DNA of 64,000 nucleotides from positions 202,299-266,298 of the forward strand of contig SAKE01000003.1 of NCBI GenBank assembly GCA_004017275.1, written 5' to 3'. Both the position numbers and the translations under genes were made by a program. Numbering within the stretch: position 1 is the stretch's first letter; each line of letters starts with the position of its first letter. Shown piece after piece: positions 17,901 through 29,700 of this stretch. The notes beneath the pieces were generated by a model. The model was not told the DNA's origin. It saw only the letters and a list, made by a program, of their open reading frames with translations, and did not search any database. The stretch is from Mesorhizobium sp. Lineage in GTDB: Bacteria; Pseudomonadota; Alphaproteobacteria; Rhizobiales; Rhizobiaceae.

Positions 17901-19736
17901 ATGGCGGTAGAGGCATCGGGCAGCGATCTGGTTCAGGTGGTGGCGCTGCTTGCGGCCGGCGTCGTCGCCGTTCCGATCTTCAAGCGCATGGGCCTCGGCT
18001 CGATCCTCGGCTATCTGGCAGCCGGCGTGGTCATCGGCCCATTCGGCCTCGGCGTCTTTTCCGAATCGGAAGCCATTCTTCATGTCGCCGAACTCGGCGT
18101 GGTGATGTTCCTGTTCATCATCGGGCTCGAAATGCAGCCGTCGCGGCTGTGGGGTCTGCGCCGCGAAATATTTGGCCTCGGCGCGCTGCAGGTCGGCGTC
18201 TGCGCGCTTCTGCTAACCGGGGTTGGCGTGGCGGGAGGCTTTCCGATCGCACAATCCTTCGTCGCCGGAGCCGGCTTCGTGCTGACCTCGACGGCGATCG
18301 TCATGCAGCTTCTCGAGGAGCGCGGCGAAATCGCCGCCCCGAAAGGCCAGCGCATCGTATCTGTCCTGCTGCTTGAGGATCTGGCCATCGTGCCGCTGCT
18401 GGCCCTGATCGCGTTCCTGGCGCCCGGCGGAGCCGACACCAGCCTGTCGGAGCGGCTGACCGAGGTCGGCATCGGACTCGCCGCGATCGTCGGCCTGGTG
18501 GTGGCCGGCCGCTATCTGCTCAATCCGTTCTTTCGCATCCTGGCGGACGCTCGCGCCCGCGAGGTGATGACGGCGGCGGCGCTCCTGGTCGTTCTAGGGT
18601 CCGCGCTCGCCATGCAGCTTAGCGGCCTGTCGATGGCGATGGGAGCCTTCCTGGCTGGCGTGCTTTTGTCGGAATCGACCTTCCGCCATCAGCTCGAAGC
18701 CGACATCGAACCGTTCCGCGGCATCCTGCTCGGCCTGTTCTTCCTTGCTGTCGGCATGTCGCTCGACCTGCATGTGGTCGCCGCGAACTGGCGGCTGATT
18801 GCCATCTATGTCGTCGCCTACATGGTGATGAAGGCGTTCGGCATCTACATCGTCGCCCGCATCCTGAAGTCAGGCCACCGCGAGGCGCTGGAGCGCGCGG
18901 TCTTCATGGCGCAAGGCGGTGAATTCGCCTTTGTCCTTTACTCGGCGGCCGCCGCTGTCGGCATCATCGACGGCCAGGCCAATGCGACGCTGACGGCAAT
19001 CGTCATCATCTCCATGGTGCTGACACCGCTGGCGATCATCGCGCTGCGCTATCTGACGCCGCGCGACGAGCAGTCGCTCGACGGCGTCGATGTCGCCGAT
19101 GGCCTGACCGGCAGTGTGCTGATCATCGGTTTCGGCCGCTTCGGCCAGATCGCCAGCCAACCGCTGTTGCTGCGCGGCATCGACGTCTCGATCATCGACA
19201 ATGAGGTGGAGATGATCCAGGCAGCGGCCGATTTCGGTTTCAAGGTCTACTATGGCGACGGCACCCGGCTCGATATCCTGCATGCCGCCGGCGCCGGCCG
19301 GGCGCGCGCCGTGCTGATCTGCGTCGACAAGGCCGATGCCGCCGTCCGCATCGCCCAGCTGATCAAGGCCGAATTCCCGTTGCTCACGGTGTTGGCGCGG
19401 GCTTTCGACCGCGGCACCGCTCTGCAGCTCATTCGCGCCGGCGTCGACTACCAGCTTCGCGAAACCTTCGAATCGGCGCTGGTCTTTGGTGGGTCCGCCC
19501 TGGAATCGCTCGGTGTGGATCCGGAAGACGTGGCTGAGGTGATCGAGGACGTGCGGCGCCGCGATACCGCCCGTTTCGAAACGCAGCTCGCCGAAGGCGT
19601 CCGCGCCGGCCAGCGCTTCCTGAAGGGCAATATCGGCACACCCATTCCGACGCCGCTGTCTACGCCGCGCCGCGCCGGCCAGGCACTCAATGAAGAGACG
19701 GCCGGCGTGCTGCACAAATCCGAACCCGCGGATTGA
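17901..19736 (+). CDS. Kef-type monovalent cation:proton antiporter (CPA2)
   Basis: A 611-residue inner-membrane antiporter or K+ efflux protein. Residues 1-385 are the sodium/hydrogen-exchanger domain with about 12 helices (LGYLAAGVVIGPFGLGVF, LFIIGLEMQPSRLWGLR, TSTAIVMQLLEERGE). A RCK/TrkA-N regulatory domain (VLIIGFGRFGQIASQPLL, about 403-520) binds a dinucleotide. This is the KefB/KefC layout, which in E. coli is gated by glutathione adducts to protect against electrophiles. No KefF/KefG-type quinone reductase gene is adjacent. Its stop overlaps a TTG of the next frame, and the DUF924 gene starts 14 nt downstream, suggesting cotranscription. Confidence 0.9.
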   Translation: MAVEASGSDLVQVVALLAAGVVAVPIFKRMGLGSILGYLAAGVVIGPFGLGVFSESEAILHVAELGVVMFLFIIGLEMQPSRLWGLRREIFGLGALQVGVCALLLTGVGVAGGFPIAQSFVAGAGFVLTSTAIVMQLLEERGEIAAPKGQRIVSVLLLEDLAIVPLLALIAFLAPGGADTSLSERLTEVGIGLAAIVGLVVAGRYLLNPFFRILADARAREVMTAAALLVVLGSALAMQLSGLSMAMGAFLAGVLLSESTFRHQLEADIEPFRGILLGLFFLAVGMSLDLHVVAANWRLIAIYVVAYMVMKAFGIYIVARILKSGHREALERAVFMAQGGEFAFVLYSAAAAVGIIDGQANATLTAIVIISMVLTPLAIIALRYLTPRDEQSLDGVDVADGLTGSVLIIGFGRFGQIASQPLLLRGIDVSIIDNEVEMIQAAADFGFKVYYGDGTRLDILHAAGAGRARAVLICVDKADAAVRIAQLIKAEFPLLTVLARAFDRGTALQLIRAGVDYQLRETFESALVFGGSALESLGVDPEDVAEVIEDVRRRDTARFETQLAEGVRAGQRFLKGNIGTPIPTPLSTPRRAGQALNEETAGVLHKSEPAD

Positions 19737-19750
19737 ACGAGGAATTAGGC

Positions 19751-20296
19751 ATGGAATTGGACAGCAGAGCCCTATCGGTCACCAGATTCTGGCGCGATGT
19801 CGGCGAGGATGCCTGGTTCGAGAAGAACGAGGCATTCGATGCCGACTTCCGCAACCGCTTTCTCGATCTGCACTATGCCGCGGCGCGGCGTGAATGCGAC
19901 GGCTGGCTGGAGCATGCCGAAGGCGCGCTGGCGCTGATGATCCTGCTCGACCAGTTTCCGCGGAACTGTTTTCGCGGCACCGGCCACATGTACGCAACCG
20001 ACCCGCTCGCAAGATATTTCGCAGAGAGGGCGATCGCGGCCGGTCATGATCTGATGCTCGAGGAAGAACTCCGCGTCTTCCTCTATCTGCCGTACGAGCA
20101 TTCGGAACTGCTCACCGACCAACACATATCGGTCGAGCTTACGCAGGCCAGGGCCGAACCCTACCTGAAGTACGCTGTTGAACACCGCGATATTATTCAG
20201 AATTTCGGCCGCTTTCCGCATCGAAACCGAATGCTCGGCCGCGAGACCACAGCGCAGGAACAGGCGTTCCTGGATGGCGGCGGATTCTCGGGTTAA
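19751..20296 (+). CDS. DUF924 family protein
   Basis: A 181-residue soluble protein of the DUF924 family: VTRFWRD, FLDLHYAAARRECDGWLEHA, ALALMILLDQFPRNCFRGT, FLYLPYEHSE and NFGRFPHRNRMLGR are the usual blocks. The fold is helical; the biochemical role is unknown. I chose the ATG at 19751, with GAGGA 7 nt upstream, rather than a TTG at 19733 overlapping the antiporter stop. It is probably cotranscribed with the Kef-type gene. Confidence 0.85.
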   Translation: MELDSRALSVTRFWRDVGEDAWFEKNEAFDADFRNRFLDLHYAAARRECDGWLEHAEGALALMILLDQFPRNCFRGTGHMYATDPLARYFAERAIAAGHDLMLEEELRVFLYLPYEHSELLTDQHISVELTQARAEPYLKYAVEHRDIIQNFGRFPHRNRMLGRETTAQEQAFLDGGGFSG

Positions 20297-20394
20297 AGAC
20301 CACGCTGCCGCCCCGCTCCAAGGTGTGTTGAGATTAGGTCAGGCCGAGTCGAAAACGGTGGGTTCCGAGAGCACCGCAGGAACTATCAACGCAC

Positions 20395-20907
20395 CTAGGC
20401 CAGCCACCATTCCCGGCCGGACGACAACCGCTCGATGCCAGAGCTGTCTACGGCGACCAGTCGGTCCGTGATGCTGCGGCCATCGACAATCAGGCCGGGC
20501 GCGATCTCGGCCAGCGGCGCCAGCACGAAGGCGCGCTCCAACATGCGCGGATGCGGCACTTCCAGCCCGGTCTCGTGAATGACGCGGTCGCCGAACACCA
20601 GAATGTCGATATCGATCAGCCGCGGCCCCCAGCGCTCCTCGCGCACCCGCTTCAATTTGCGCTCGGCATCGAGGCAGAGGTCGAGCAAGGCGCGCGGAGC
20701 AAGTCCGGTGGAAATTTCGGCGGCCGCATTGAGAAAGTCCGGCTGATCGAGCTTACCCCAGGGCGGCGTGCGATAGAGCGAGGAGACGCCGGTGACACGC
20801 GTATCCGCATCGGCATCCAGCATGCGCAGCGCCGCGCCCATGGATTTCGCGGGATCGCCAAGATTGCCGCCAAGGCTGAGATAAACGGTACTATTCGGGC
20901 CAGACAA
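20395..20907 (-). CDS. folK: 2-amino-4-hydroxy-6-hydroxymethyldihydropteridine diphosphokinase
   Basis: Transfers pyrophosphate from ATP to the pterin alcohol, one step before FolP joins it to p-aminobenzoate. The 170-residue protein has the HPPK signatures YLSLGGNLGDP, LYRTPPWGKLDQPDFLNAA and RWGPRLIDIDILVFGD, and VPHPRMLERAFVLAPLAEI. The only plausible start is a TTG at 20907, inside the last codons of folB (17-bp overlap), implying translational coupling. It is the last gene of the folP-folB-folK operon. Confidence 0.93.
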   Translation of the reverse strand: MSGPNSTVYLSLGGNLGDPAKSMGAALRMLDADADTRVTGVSSLYRTPPWGKLDQPDFLNAAAEISTGLAPRALLDLCLDAERKLKRVREERWGPRLIDIDILVFGDRVIHETGLEVPHPRMLERAFVLAPLAEIAPGLIVDGRSITDRLVAVDSSGIERLSSGREWWLA

Positions 20908-21250
20908 CGGTCACCTCGACGTAATCGAGCACGCCCGGCACCGGGGCGTTCGGCTTGCGCACCGTGATCTCGGCTTTCTTGATCTGCGGAAAACGCGCCG
21001 TCAGCGCCCGCGCCACTTCGAGCGCCAGGGACTCGATCAGAAAACGGCGCTGCCCGGTGATGATCTTTTCGATCACAGTGAACGCAATGCCGTAGTTGAC
21101 GGTGTCCTCAATGGAATCCTCGATAAGCGCCCGGCCGGGATCGACGGTAAGAGCGGCATCGACATAGAAGCGCTGGCCGAGCCTTTCCTCCTCGTCCAGC
21201 ACGCCGTGCCGGGCAAAGAAAGCGCAGTTCTTCATGCGGATGACATACAT
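20891..21250 (-). CDS. folB: Dihydroneopterin aldolase
   Basis: Cleaves dihydroneopterin to the hydroxymethyl pterin used by FolK. The 119-residue protein shows the family blocks MKNCAFFARHGVLDEEERLGQRF (catalytic region at the N-terminus), VNYGIAFTVIEKII and RFLIESLALEVARAL, and KPNAPVPGVLDYVEVTV. Its ATG at 21250 is 3 bp from the folP stop, and its 3' end overlaps folK, a compact folate operon. Confidence 0.93.
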   Translation of the reverse strand: MYVIRMKNCAFFARHGVLDEEERLGQRFYVDAALTVDPGRALIEDSIEDTVNYGIAFTVIEKIITGQRRFLIESLALEVARALTARFPQIKKAEITVRKPNAPVPGVLDYVEVTVVWPE

Positions 21251-21253
21251 CGC

Positions 21254-22105
21254 TCAGTTTCTCGTCCGGTCCGTCTGACGCGCCAGCATAGCATCCGCGA
21301 GCGCCAATGCGTCCACGTTGAATGCGACATCGTGGACGCGAAACAGATCGGCACCCTTGAGCCGCAGGATGACGCTGGTCGCCGCCGTTCCGACACCTCT
21401 GTCGGCCGCATCACGGCCGGTGACCGCGCCGATGAAGCGTTTTCGCGACGTACCGGCCATCAGCGGCAAGCCGAGTGCATGCAATTCCGAAAAGCGCGCC
21501 ATCAGGTCGAGATTTTCCTCCGCCGTCTCCTTGGCGAATCCGAAACCGGGATCGAGCACGATATGATCGTCGGCGACGCCGTTCTGGCGGGCAATCTCCA
21601 GCGATTTTCGCAGGAACGCCAACTGATCGGCAATCACGTCCGGCAGCTTCTGGCGATCCCGCCCGGTATGCATGATGACCAGCCCGGCGCCGGTATCGGC
21701 GGCGACACGCGCAATATCGGGCTCGCGCTGCAAACCCCAGACATCGTTGACGATATGCGCACCGGCGGCAACTGCAAGTCGGGCTGTGTCGGCACGATAG
21801 GTGTCGACCGAAATCAGCACCTCACCGCTGCTCGACAGGGCTTCGATCACCGGCAGGATGCGGGCCTGTTCCTGGCTGGCCGATACCGCGGCGGCACCTG
21901 GGCGGGTCGATTCTCCGCCGACGTCGACGACCAGTGCCCCTTCCCCAACGATGCGGTGTGCCTGGGCCAGCGCCTTGTCGGGGGCCACGAACAGACCGCC
22001 GTCGGAAAAACTGTCGGGCGTGACATTGAGGATGCCGACGACCACGGCCTTATCGCCAAGGTCGAGATAGCGCCCATGCGCCAACTGCCATCGCCTGGCC
22101 GTCAT
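21254..22105 (-). CDS. folP: Dihydropteroate synthase
   Basis: Joins p-aminobenzoate to the pterin diphosphate to form dihydropteroate; the target of sulfonamides. The 283-residue protein has the TIM-barrel signatures VVGILNVTPDSFSDGG, LVVDVGGESTRPGA, ISVDTYRADTAR, HIVNDVWGL, LDPGFGFAKETAEN-type LDPGFGFAKETAEENL, and LMAGTSRKRFIG. It heads the folP-folB-folK operon. The ribosome site before the ATG is weak, and a 10-bp direct repeat (ATCAACCATG at 22111-22120 and 22127-22136 on the plus strand) lies in its upstream region. Confidence 0.95.
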   Translation of the reverse strand: MTARRWQLAHGRYLDLGDKAVVVGILNVTPDSFSDGGLFVAPDKALAQAHRIVGEGALVVDVGGESTRPGAAAVSASQEQARILPVIEALSSSGEVLISVDTYRADTARLAVAAGAHIVNDVWGLQREPDIARVAADTGAGLVIMHTGRDRQKLPDVIADQLAFLRKSLEIARQNGVADDHIVLDPGFGFAKETAEENLDLMARFSELHALGLPLMAGTSRKRFIGAVTGRDAADRGVGTAATSVILRLKGADLFRVHDVAFNVDALALADAMLARQTDRTRN

Positions 22106-22205
22106 TGCTTATCAACCATGGAGTTCATCAACCATGTGTGATCTCTAGTGGATCAATTCCGTTGCGCCGGCAACGGCCGTAAAGCAAGGTGGCCGAAGAG
22201 GCAAC

Positions 22206-22847
22206 ATGATGAAACGATCCATGCCTGGCATGAAACAATCCTTGGTTTGCGCGCTGCTGCTCGCGGTGGCCTCGCTCCCGGCGGGTGCGGCCAATCTCGT
22301 CAAGACATACAGTTATTTCGCCATCGGCGGCAGCACGCTCGACGACATCGAGGCACAGCTTTCCAAACGCGGACCGCAGGTGAAAAGCACCGGTATGCGG
22401 CACCCTGGAGCCACGCAGATGGCCTTCACCACCCGTGTCAGCTATGCGCGGACGTCGACTTCCTGCCGGATCGCCGACGCTGTGGTGACCGTCAAAGTGA
22501 AGGTGATCCTTCCCGAGTGGCGCCGCCCGCGTAAGGCCGATGCCGATGTCAGGCTGTTCTGGAACACGCTGTCCGCCGACATCAAGCGTCATGAGGAGCG
22601 CCACGTCGAGATCGCCAAGAATCATGGCCGCGAGCTGGAAGAGGCGCTGAAAGCCACCTACCCGCAAAAGAACTGCGACGCCGCCAAGGCCAAGGCCGCC
22701 GCGATCACCGCGACCGTTCTGGCCAAACACGATCGCGCCCAGCTTCAGTTCGACCGTGTCGAAAGCGTCAATTTCGAAAGCCGCATCCTGCGGCTGCTGC
22801 ACTACCGCATGGAGCGCATCGGGAACGGCCAACTGCCGCCGGCCTGA
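22206..22847 (+). CDS. DUF922 putative Zn-dependent protease, exported
   Basis: A 213-residue exported protein with a Sec signal peptide (hydrophobic about 12-26, cleavage after AGA near 28). The mature part contains the zincin motif HEERH (in LSADIKRHEERHVEIAKNHG, near residue 135) within a DUF922 context (YFAIGGSTLDDIEAQLSKRG at the start, CRIADAVVTVKVKVILPEW before the motif). The family is annotated as predicted secreted Zn-dependent protease; activity and targets are unknown. AGAGG lies 4 nt before the ATG. It is divergent from folP. Confidence 0.85.
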   Translation: MMKRSMPGMKQSLVCALLLAVASLPAGAANLVKTYSYFAIGGSTLDDIEAQLSKRGPQVKSTGMRHPGATQMAFTTRVSYARTSTSCRIADAVVTVKVKVILPEWRRPRKADADVRLFWNTLSADIKRHEERHVEIAKNHGRELEEALKATYPQKNCDAAKAKAAAITATVLAKHDRAQLQFDRVESVNFESRILRLLHYRMERIGNGQLPPA

Positions 22848-23053
22848 ACGCGCTCGAACTGGCGAAAGCCAAATTCGCCGAAGCATGGTGCCAGCTTCGA
22901 AAAATTTTCGAGCCCCTGTCGAAATCGGCCTATATGGAACGACATATGTCAGGCTCGCCAGGCGCGAGCTAAAAACGCCACTGCGATCAAGACGGTCAAG
23001 GACCGGAACGGCTGAGCAGCGCCGGTGGGTCGCAAGCTTACGGATGAGCGATC

Positions 23054-24529
23054 ATGGACCAGACTGTCGATAGTCAGACGGCGGTGAAGACCGACGCGCC
23101 TCTCAGCGAGAGCGAAAAGAATGCCATCATCGGCGGCGTGCTGTTGTCGATGCTTCTGGCCGCGCTTGACCAGACCATCGTCGCGCCGGCGATGCCGACG
23201 ATGGCGCGCCTGCTCGGCCATGCCGAATATCTGCCCTGGATCGTGACCGGTTACCTGTTGACCGCCACCGCGATGGCGCCGCTCTATGGCAAGATATCGG
23301 ACGTTTATGGCCGCAGGCCAACGATTTACGCAGCAATCCTCATCTTCCTTGCCGGATCCCTGGTCAGCGCCATGGCGCCCAACATGCTGGTTCTGATCGT
23401 CGGCCGCGCGATCCAGGGCGCCGGTGGTGGCGGCTTGTTTGCGCTGGCGCAGACCGTGATCGGCGATCTCGTTCCGCCGCGCGAGCGTGCGCGCTACTCG
23501 GCCTGGATCGCGGGAACCTGGGCGGTCGCCAGCATCGCAGGTCCGCTTTTGGGCGGCACCTTCGCCGAGCATCTCCACTGGTCGCTGATCTTCTGGATCA
23601 ACATCCCGCTTGGTCTCGTCGCCATGGCCATCATCAACAAGCCGCTGAGAAAGCTGCCGATCGCGGCGAAACATCATCGCATCGATAGCCTCGGCGCATT
23701 GCTGCTCGTCGCGGCCACCGCCTTGCTGTTGCTGGCGTTGAACTGGGGTGGCAGCGAATATCCGTGGCTGTCACGCGAAATCCTCGGACTGCTCGCCTGT
23801 TCGACGGTCATCTGGAGCGCCTTTGCGTTGCGGCTGCTCCGCGCGGCCGAACCGCTGATCTCGCTCGAAGTGCTTGGCAACGCGATCGTCCTTGCCGGCA
23901 CGTTGTCGTTGTTCCTGCTGCAGGCCGCCAATATCGGGCTCGCGGTCTACCTGCCGGTTTACTTGCAGTCCATCCTGGGGCTTTCGGCCAGTGAATCGGG
24001 AACCGCCATGCTTGGGCTCATGCTCGGTACCGTCGCCGGCGCGACAATCAGCGGCCGCACGATCCAGCGTTTCGTTCACTACAAGCGGATCGCAATGGTC
24101 GGGGTGGCATTCGCTATCCTGTGCCTCGGCGTGCTCAGCCTGGTGGCGGGGCATGCTTCGCTGCTGATCGTCGAGATCCTGACGACCTGCATCGGCCTGG
24201 GCAGCGGCACGACATTTCCGGTTGCCACCGTGGCGGTTCAAAATGCCGTCGACCAGGCCCATCTCGGCGTCGCCACCGGCGTACTGACCTTCCTTCGCTC
24301 TTTGGGCAGCGCGCTTGGCGTGGCCATCCTTGGTGCGGTCGCGCTCGGCTATGGCCTGCCGCTGGCCCGAGAAGGCACCCAGGCGGCCAGCGCCGCCGTC
24401 GAGGCCCAGGCATTCGTCATGATCTTCTTCACCGCGGCCGCGATGCTGGTCATGGCGCTCGTCGCGCTCGTGCTGATGCCGGAAAAGCCGCTGCGCGGCC
24501 GTCCCGAGGCTCCGGTGCTGGCCGACTGA
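23054..24529 (+). CDS. MFS multidrug exporter, DHA2 (EmrB/QacA) family
   Basis: A 491-residue, 14-helix proton-driven exporter. Signatures include LDQTIVAPAMPTMARLLG in helix 1, ISDVYGRRPTIY (loop 2-3 motif A), GRAIQGAGGGGLFALAQT (motif B region) and GTWAVASIAGPLLGGTFAE (motif C, antiporters). Substrates cannot be told from the sequence. No membrane-fusion partner (EmrA-like) is adjacent, so it probably works alone in the inner membrane. A 10-bp palindrome GACATATGTC (22941-22950) lies in its 206-bp upstream gap. Confidence 0.88.
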   Translation: MDQTVDSQTAVKTDAPLSESEKNAIIGGVLLSMLLAALDQTIVAPAMPTMARLLGHAEYLPWIVTGYLLTATAMAPLYGKISDVYGRRPTIYAAILIFLAGSLVSAMAPNMLVLIVGRAIQGAGGGGLFALAQTVIGDLVPPRERARYSAWIAGTWAVASIAGPLLGGTFAEHLHWSLIFWINIPLGLVAMAIINKPLRKLPIAAKHHRIDSLGALLLVAATALLLLALNWGGSEYPWLSREILGLLACSTVIWSAFALRLLRAAEPLISLEVLGNAIVLAGTLSLFLLQAANIGLAVYLPVYLQSILGLSASESGTAMLGLMLGTVAGATISGRTIQRFVHYKRIAMVGVAFAILCLGVLSLVAGHASLLIVEILTTCIGLGSGTTFPVATVAVQNAVDQAHLGVATGVLTFLRSLGSALGVAILGAVALGYGLPLAREGTQAASAAVEAQAFVMIFFTAAAMLVMALVALVLMPEKPLRGRPEAPVLAD

Positions 24530-24540
24530 CAAAAGACGTA

Positions 24541-24577
24541 AAGCGCGTCGGCTGCATTCGATTCAAAGCGACGCGCT

Positions 24578-24578
<1 letters not shown>
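24541..24578. terminator. Hairpin between convergent DHA2 and FNR genes
   Basis: AAGCGCGTCG (24541-24550) pairs with CGACGCGCTT (24569-24578) around an 18-nt loop that includes ATTCGATTCAAAG. It occupies almost the whole 48-bp gap between the two stops and touches the FNR stop codon. No clear T-run follows on either strand. Confidence 0.55.
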
Positions 24579-26028
<1,450 letters not shown>

Positions 26029-26140
26029 TTGTCACCTGAAGGGAGTTCCAGCCGAGATAATCACTCCGGCGAGCAAGTCAACTGCCGCGCGAAAGCGCCG
26101 CTCGGTGACGTTTTTCCGCAAACCGGTTTCAGCGTCGGAT

Positions 26141-26509
26141 TCAGCGACTTATCGCGGCGATGAAATCGCGCACTTCGTCGATCAGAGTGCCAAGCCGCTT
26201 GAGCGTCTGGCTGTCTTCCGGCTGGCGCTCGATCTCGGTGACGCAATCGGCAATGGCAAACGCGCCCACGCCCCGTGCCGAGCCCTTCAGGCCGTGGGCG
26301 AGCAGAAGCCGGTCCTTGATGTCGGCGTCGACTATTCTGTCGCGCACCGACAGCGCCTGTTGTACAAACAGCGCCAGCACCTCTTGCTCGAGGCTGCGGT
26401 CGCCCATCGTCTGGCGGGCGAGGTGTGCCAAATCGACCGGCCGTGACCGCCTTGGTCCGGATACGTCGCCCCCGGGCATTGAGAAGGCAATGCCGCTTTC
26501 GCCACGCAT
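26141..26509 (-). CDS. Stand-alone Hpt-domain phosphotransfer protein
   Basis: A 122-residue protein made of one histidine phosphotransfer domain. The site is LLLAHGLKGSARGVGA, with the phosphorylated His at residue 72, in a helical bundle (about 25-120). Such proteins shuttle phosphate between hybrid kinases and response regulators; the partners are not evident here. It is not ChpT, which has a different dimeric fold. GGAG lies 9 nt before the ATG. It is divergent from the giant GPR-like gene, 272 bp away. I see no second gene in its unit. Confidence 0.8.
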   Translation of the reverse strand: MRGESGIAFSMPGGDVSGPRRSRPVDLAHLARQTMGDRSLEQEVLALFVQQALSVRDRIVDADIKDRLLLAHGLKGSARGVGAFAIADCVTEIERQPEDSQTLKRLGTLIDEVRDFIAAISR

Positions 26510-26781
26510 GAACTCGAACTCCGTTTTCTTCGATCGCCCGAAAACCTAGGCGAATCCAGTGGACAACGGGTTAATGAATGGCCGGGAAAAATGTTGCGAA
26601 AGCGGCGCCGAAATCACGCTTCCGTTAACCTTATATTTAAAGTTTTACGTATCCCGCGGAATGCATGTTTTCTTTACCCCCCTGTGTCATTACGATACGA
26701 GGGGTCCATTTTCAGCCTCCTGCGCGTGGTAAGACAAACAGAATTATAAGCCCGCGGCAGCTAGTACAGGGTAGCGAAGGC

Positions 26782-29700
26782 ATGGCAAAGAAACCAACGA
26801 CGAGAACTCTCGACAACGACGTGGCCAGGGAACTGGAAAAGGCGCTCGATTTCGATCTCAGCAACGATATCGGCAGCGGCGACCTCGACATCGCGGCTTC
26901 GATGGAGGATCTGGAAGCGCAGATATCCCAGGCCGCCGACGAATTGGCCCGTGAGGGACGCAATCACAAATCGGAGCCCGTAGTCGATCAGAGCCAGGCC
27001 GCAAAACCCGCGCCAAAGGCCAAGCCTGCCGAGTTGCGCCCAGTGGAGACACGCAATGGCGCCCAGCCCGCGGGTTTCGCGCCGGCAAATGATGATCGGC
27101 AAAAGGACTACAAGACGCTCCTGCACGGCCTCAACAGGCGTGCTTCGAACACCATTTACTGGGTCGTTGCCTTCGTTTCGCTCGCCTGGTTTGCCGGCGC
27201 CGGCGGATTGGCCAATCTCCTTTTCGGACCGAGCATCTGGAGTATTCGCACGATCGACCAGTTCCTTGCCCGTCCGGAGCTGATCGGCCTCGCCGTCGCG
27301 GCAATCGTGCCCGTCATCCTGTTCTGGGCCTTCGCGGCCATGATTCGCCGCGCCCAGGAAATGCGCATCGCCGCTCAGTCGATGACCGAAGTGGCCTTCC
27401 GCCTGACCGAGCCGGAGAACCTAGCCCAGGATCGCGTCATGATGATCGGCCAGGCCGTTCGCCGCGAGGTTGCGGCCATGGGCGAAGGCATCGAACGCAC
27501 GCTTGCCCGCGCCGTCGAGCTGGAGACGCTGGTCCACAGCGAAGTCAACCAGATCGAACGCTCCTATTCCGAGAATGAATCCCGCATTCGTTCGCTGGTC
27601 GACGGGCTCGGCAGCGAACGCGAAGCCGTCGTCAGCCATGCCGAGCGCGTCCGCGCCTCGATCACCGGCGCGCACGAGACGCTGAAGGATGAAATCGGCG
27701 CCGCCTCCGACATCATCCGCGACAGCATCCTCAATGCGTCGACCAAACTGTCGATGACCATCAACAATTCCGGCGACACGCTCATCGACCGCATCAATGA
27801 AAGCTCGATGTCGATCTTCGATTCGGTGGAAGGCCGGCTCGATTCGATCACCGACCGCCTGTCGACCTCGGGCGAAGCCTTCGCCAGCCTTCTCGACACC
27901 CGCATTGCCAAGCTGACGGACACCACGGACGGCCTGACACGGTCGTTGACCGATCTGCTCGACGATCGCACCACCGGCATGGTGTCCCTGCTTGGCGGTG
28001 CCGCGCGGACCCTCAATTCCGAATTCGAGGCCAGCCTCAACGGCATCGAGCGGACGCTCGCCGAACGCGGCCAGGCGCTCATCAGCGAGTTCCAGACCCG
28101 CGCCGAGGCACTCGACACCGGAACGCAGAAGCTCAATGCGGCACTCGAGGCACGCGCCCGCCAGATCAACGAAACGCTGGTCGAGCGCGCCCGCGAAATC
28201 GCACACACTTTTGCCGAGAGCAAGGACACGCTGTCGGCGATGATCGATCAGGGCAAGACCCAGATCGGCGCCGACATGGCCGACATCGTCACCTCGACCT
28301 CCTCCATGCTCGAAGCCCGCGCCAGCGACTTCGCCGGGCGCATGGAAGCCGCCCGCCATGTCGTCTCGCGTTCGTTCGACAGCGATATCCAGCGGCTCGC
28401 CGACGCCCGCGTCGGCATCGAGGAAGCCGTCGAGAACCACAGCAGAAAACTGTCCGAAAGCCGCGAGCGCATGGCCGCGGCCATGCAGGCCGACCTGGCG
28501 AAATTTGCCGAAGGCCGCGCCGGCATCGATGCGGCGGTGACCAACCAGGTGCAGAAGCTGGCCGAAGGCCGCAGCCTGATCTCGCGCGCCCTCGAAGAGG
28601 ATCTGCGCAAGGTCAATGAATCGCGGGCGGCCATCGACGCGTCGCTCGGCAGTCATCTCGAAAGGCTGGAAGAAGGCCGCAACAGGCTCTCCACTGCCTT
28701 GAATGAAGACTCAGGGAAGCTGGTGCAAGCCCGTACGATCATTGATGAAATGGTTGCCGGACATGTTGGAAAACTTGCCGAGGGCCGCAACATTCTGTCG
28801 CGCGCCTTGGAAGCCGATCTCGGCAAGCTGTCCGACAGCCGCGCCGACATCGACGGTCTGGTCGCCGGTCAGGTGGAAAAGATCGCCGAGGGCCGCGCCG
28901 TGCTCGCCAAGGCACTGGAAAACGACATTCTCGGCATCAAGAGCCTCATCGAGACCCATTCCGCCAAGCTGGCGGAAGACCGCACGCAGCTTTCGCATTC
29001 GCTCGACAGCGACCTGTCCGGCATACGCAACCTGATCGAAGGCCATTCGGGACGGCTGTCCGAAGACCGCAGCCTGCTGTCACAGACACTTGAAGCCGAC
29101 CTTGCCAAGCTGGCCGAGAGCCGCTCGAGCATCGACGGCCTCGTCGCTGGCCAGGTCGAGAAGCTGGCCGAAGGTCGCGACATTCTCAAACGCGCGCTGG
29201 AATCCGATCTGAACACGATCAAGGGCGTCATATCGAGCCAGTCGGAGAAGCTGGCCGAGGATCGCGGGCAACTTTCGCGGCTCCTGGAAGCCGACCTGCA
29301 GAATGTGAACAGCGTCATCGCCGACCACATGAACAAGCTGGTTCAGGACCGTTCGACGCTGTCGAGGGCGCTCGAGGACGACCTCGCCAAGCTGGCCGAC
29401 AGTCGCTCCAGCATCGACGGCCTGGTTGCCGGTCAGGTCGAGAAGCTGGCGGAAGGCCGCGACATCCTGCGGCGTGCCCTGGAAGCCGACCTCAATGCGA
29501 TCAAGAACACCGTTGCCGACCAGTCGCAGAAGCTGGTCGATGACCGTGCGCAGTTCGCACGGGCGCTCGAGTCTGACCTCGAAAGCGTCAACGGCCTCGT
29601 CAGCAGCCATTCCGAGAGGCTTGCCCAGGACCGTTCGACGCTGTCAAAGGCGCTCGAAGCCGACCTCGAAAATGTCGGCGGCCTCGTCAACAGCCACGCG

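Noticed and set aside
20297..20394. Possible tRNA or small gene between the DUF924 gene and folK
   Set aside because: No cloverleaf, no T-loop GTTCRANNC in the right place and no start with a ribosome site; it is probably plain spacer or part of a repeat.
26625..26640. CtrA-like site TTAA-N8-TTAA upstream of the GPR-like gene
   Set aside because: The spacing is 8 instead of the required 7, so it does not fit the CtrA consensus.
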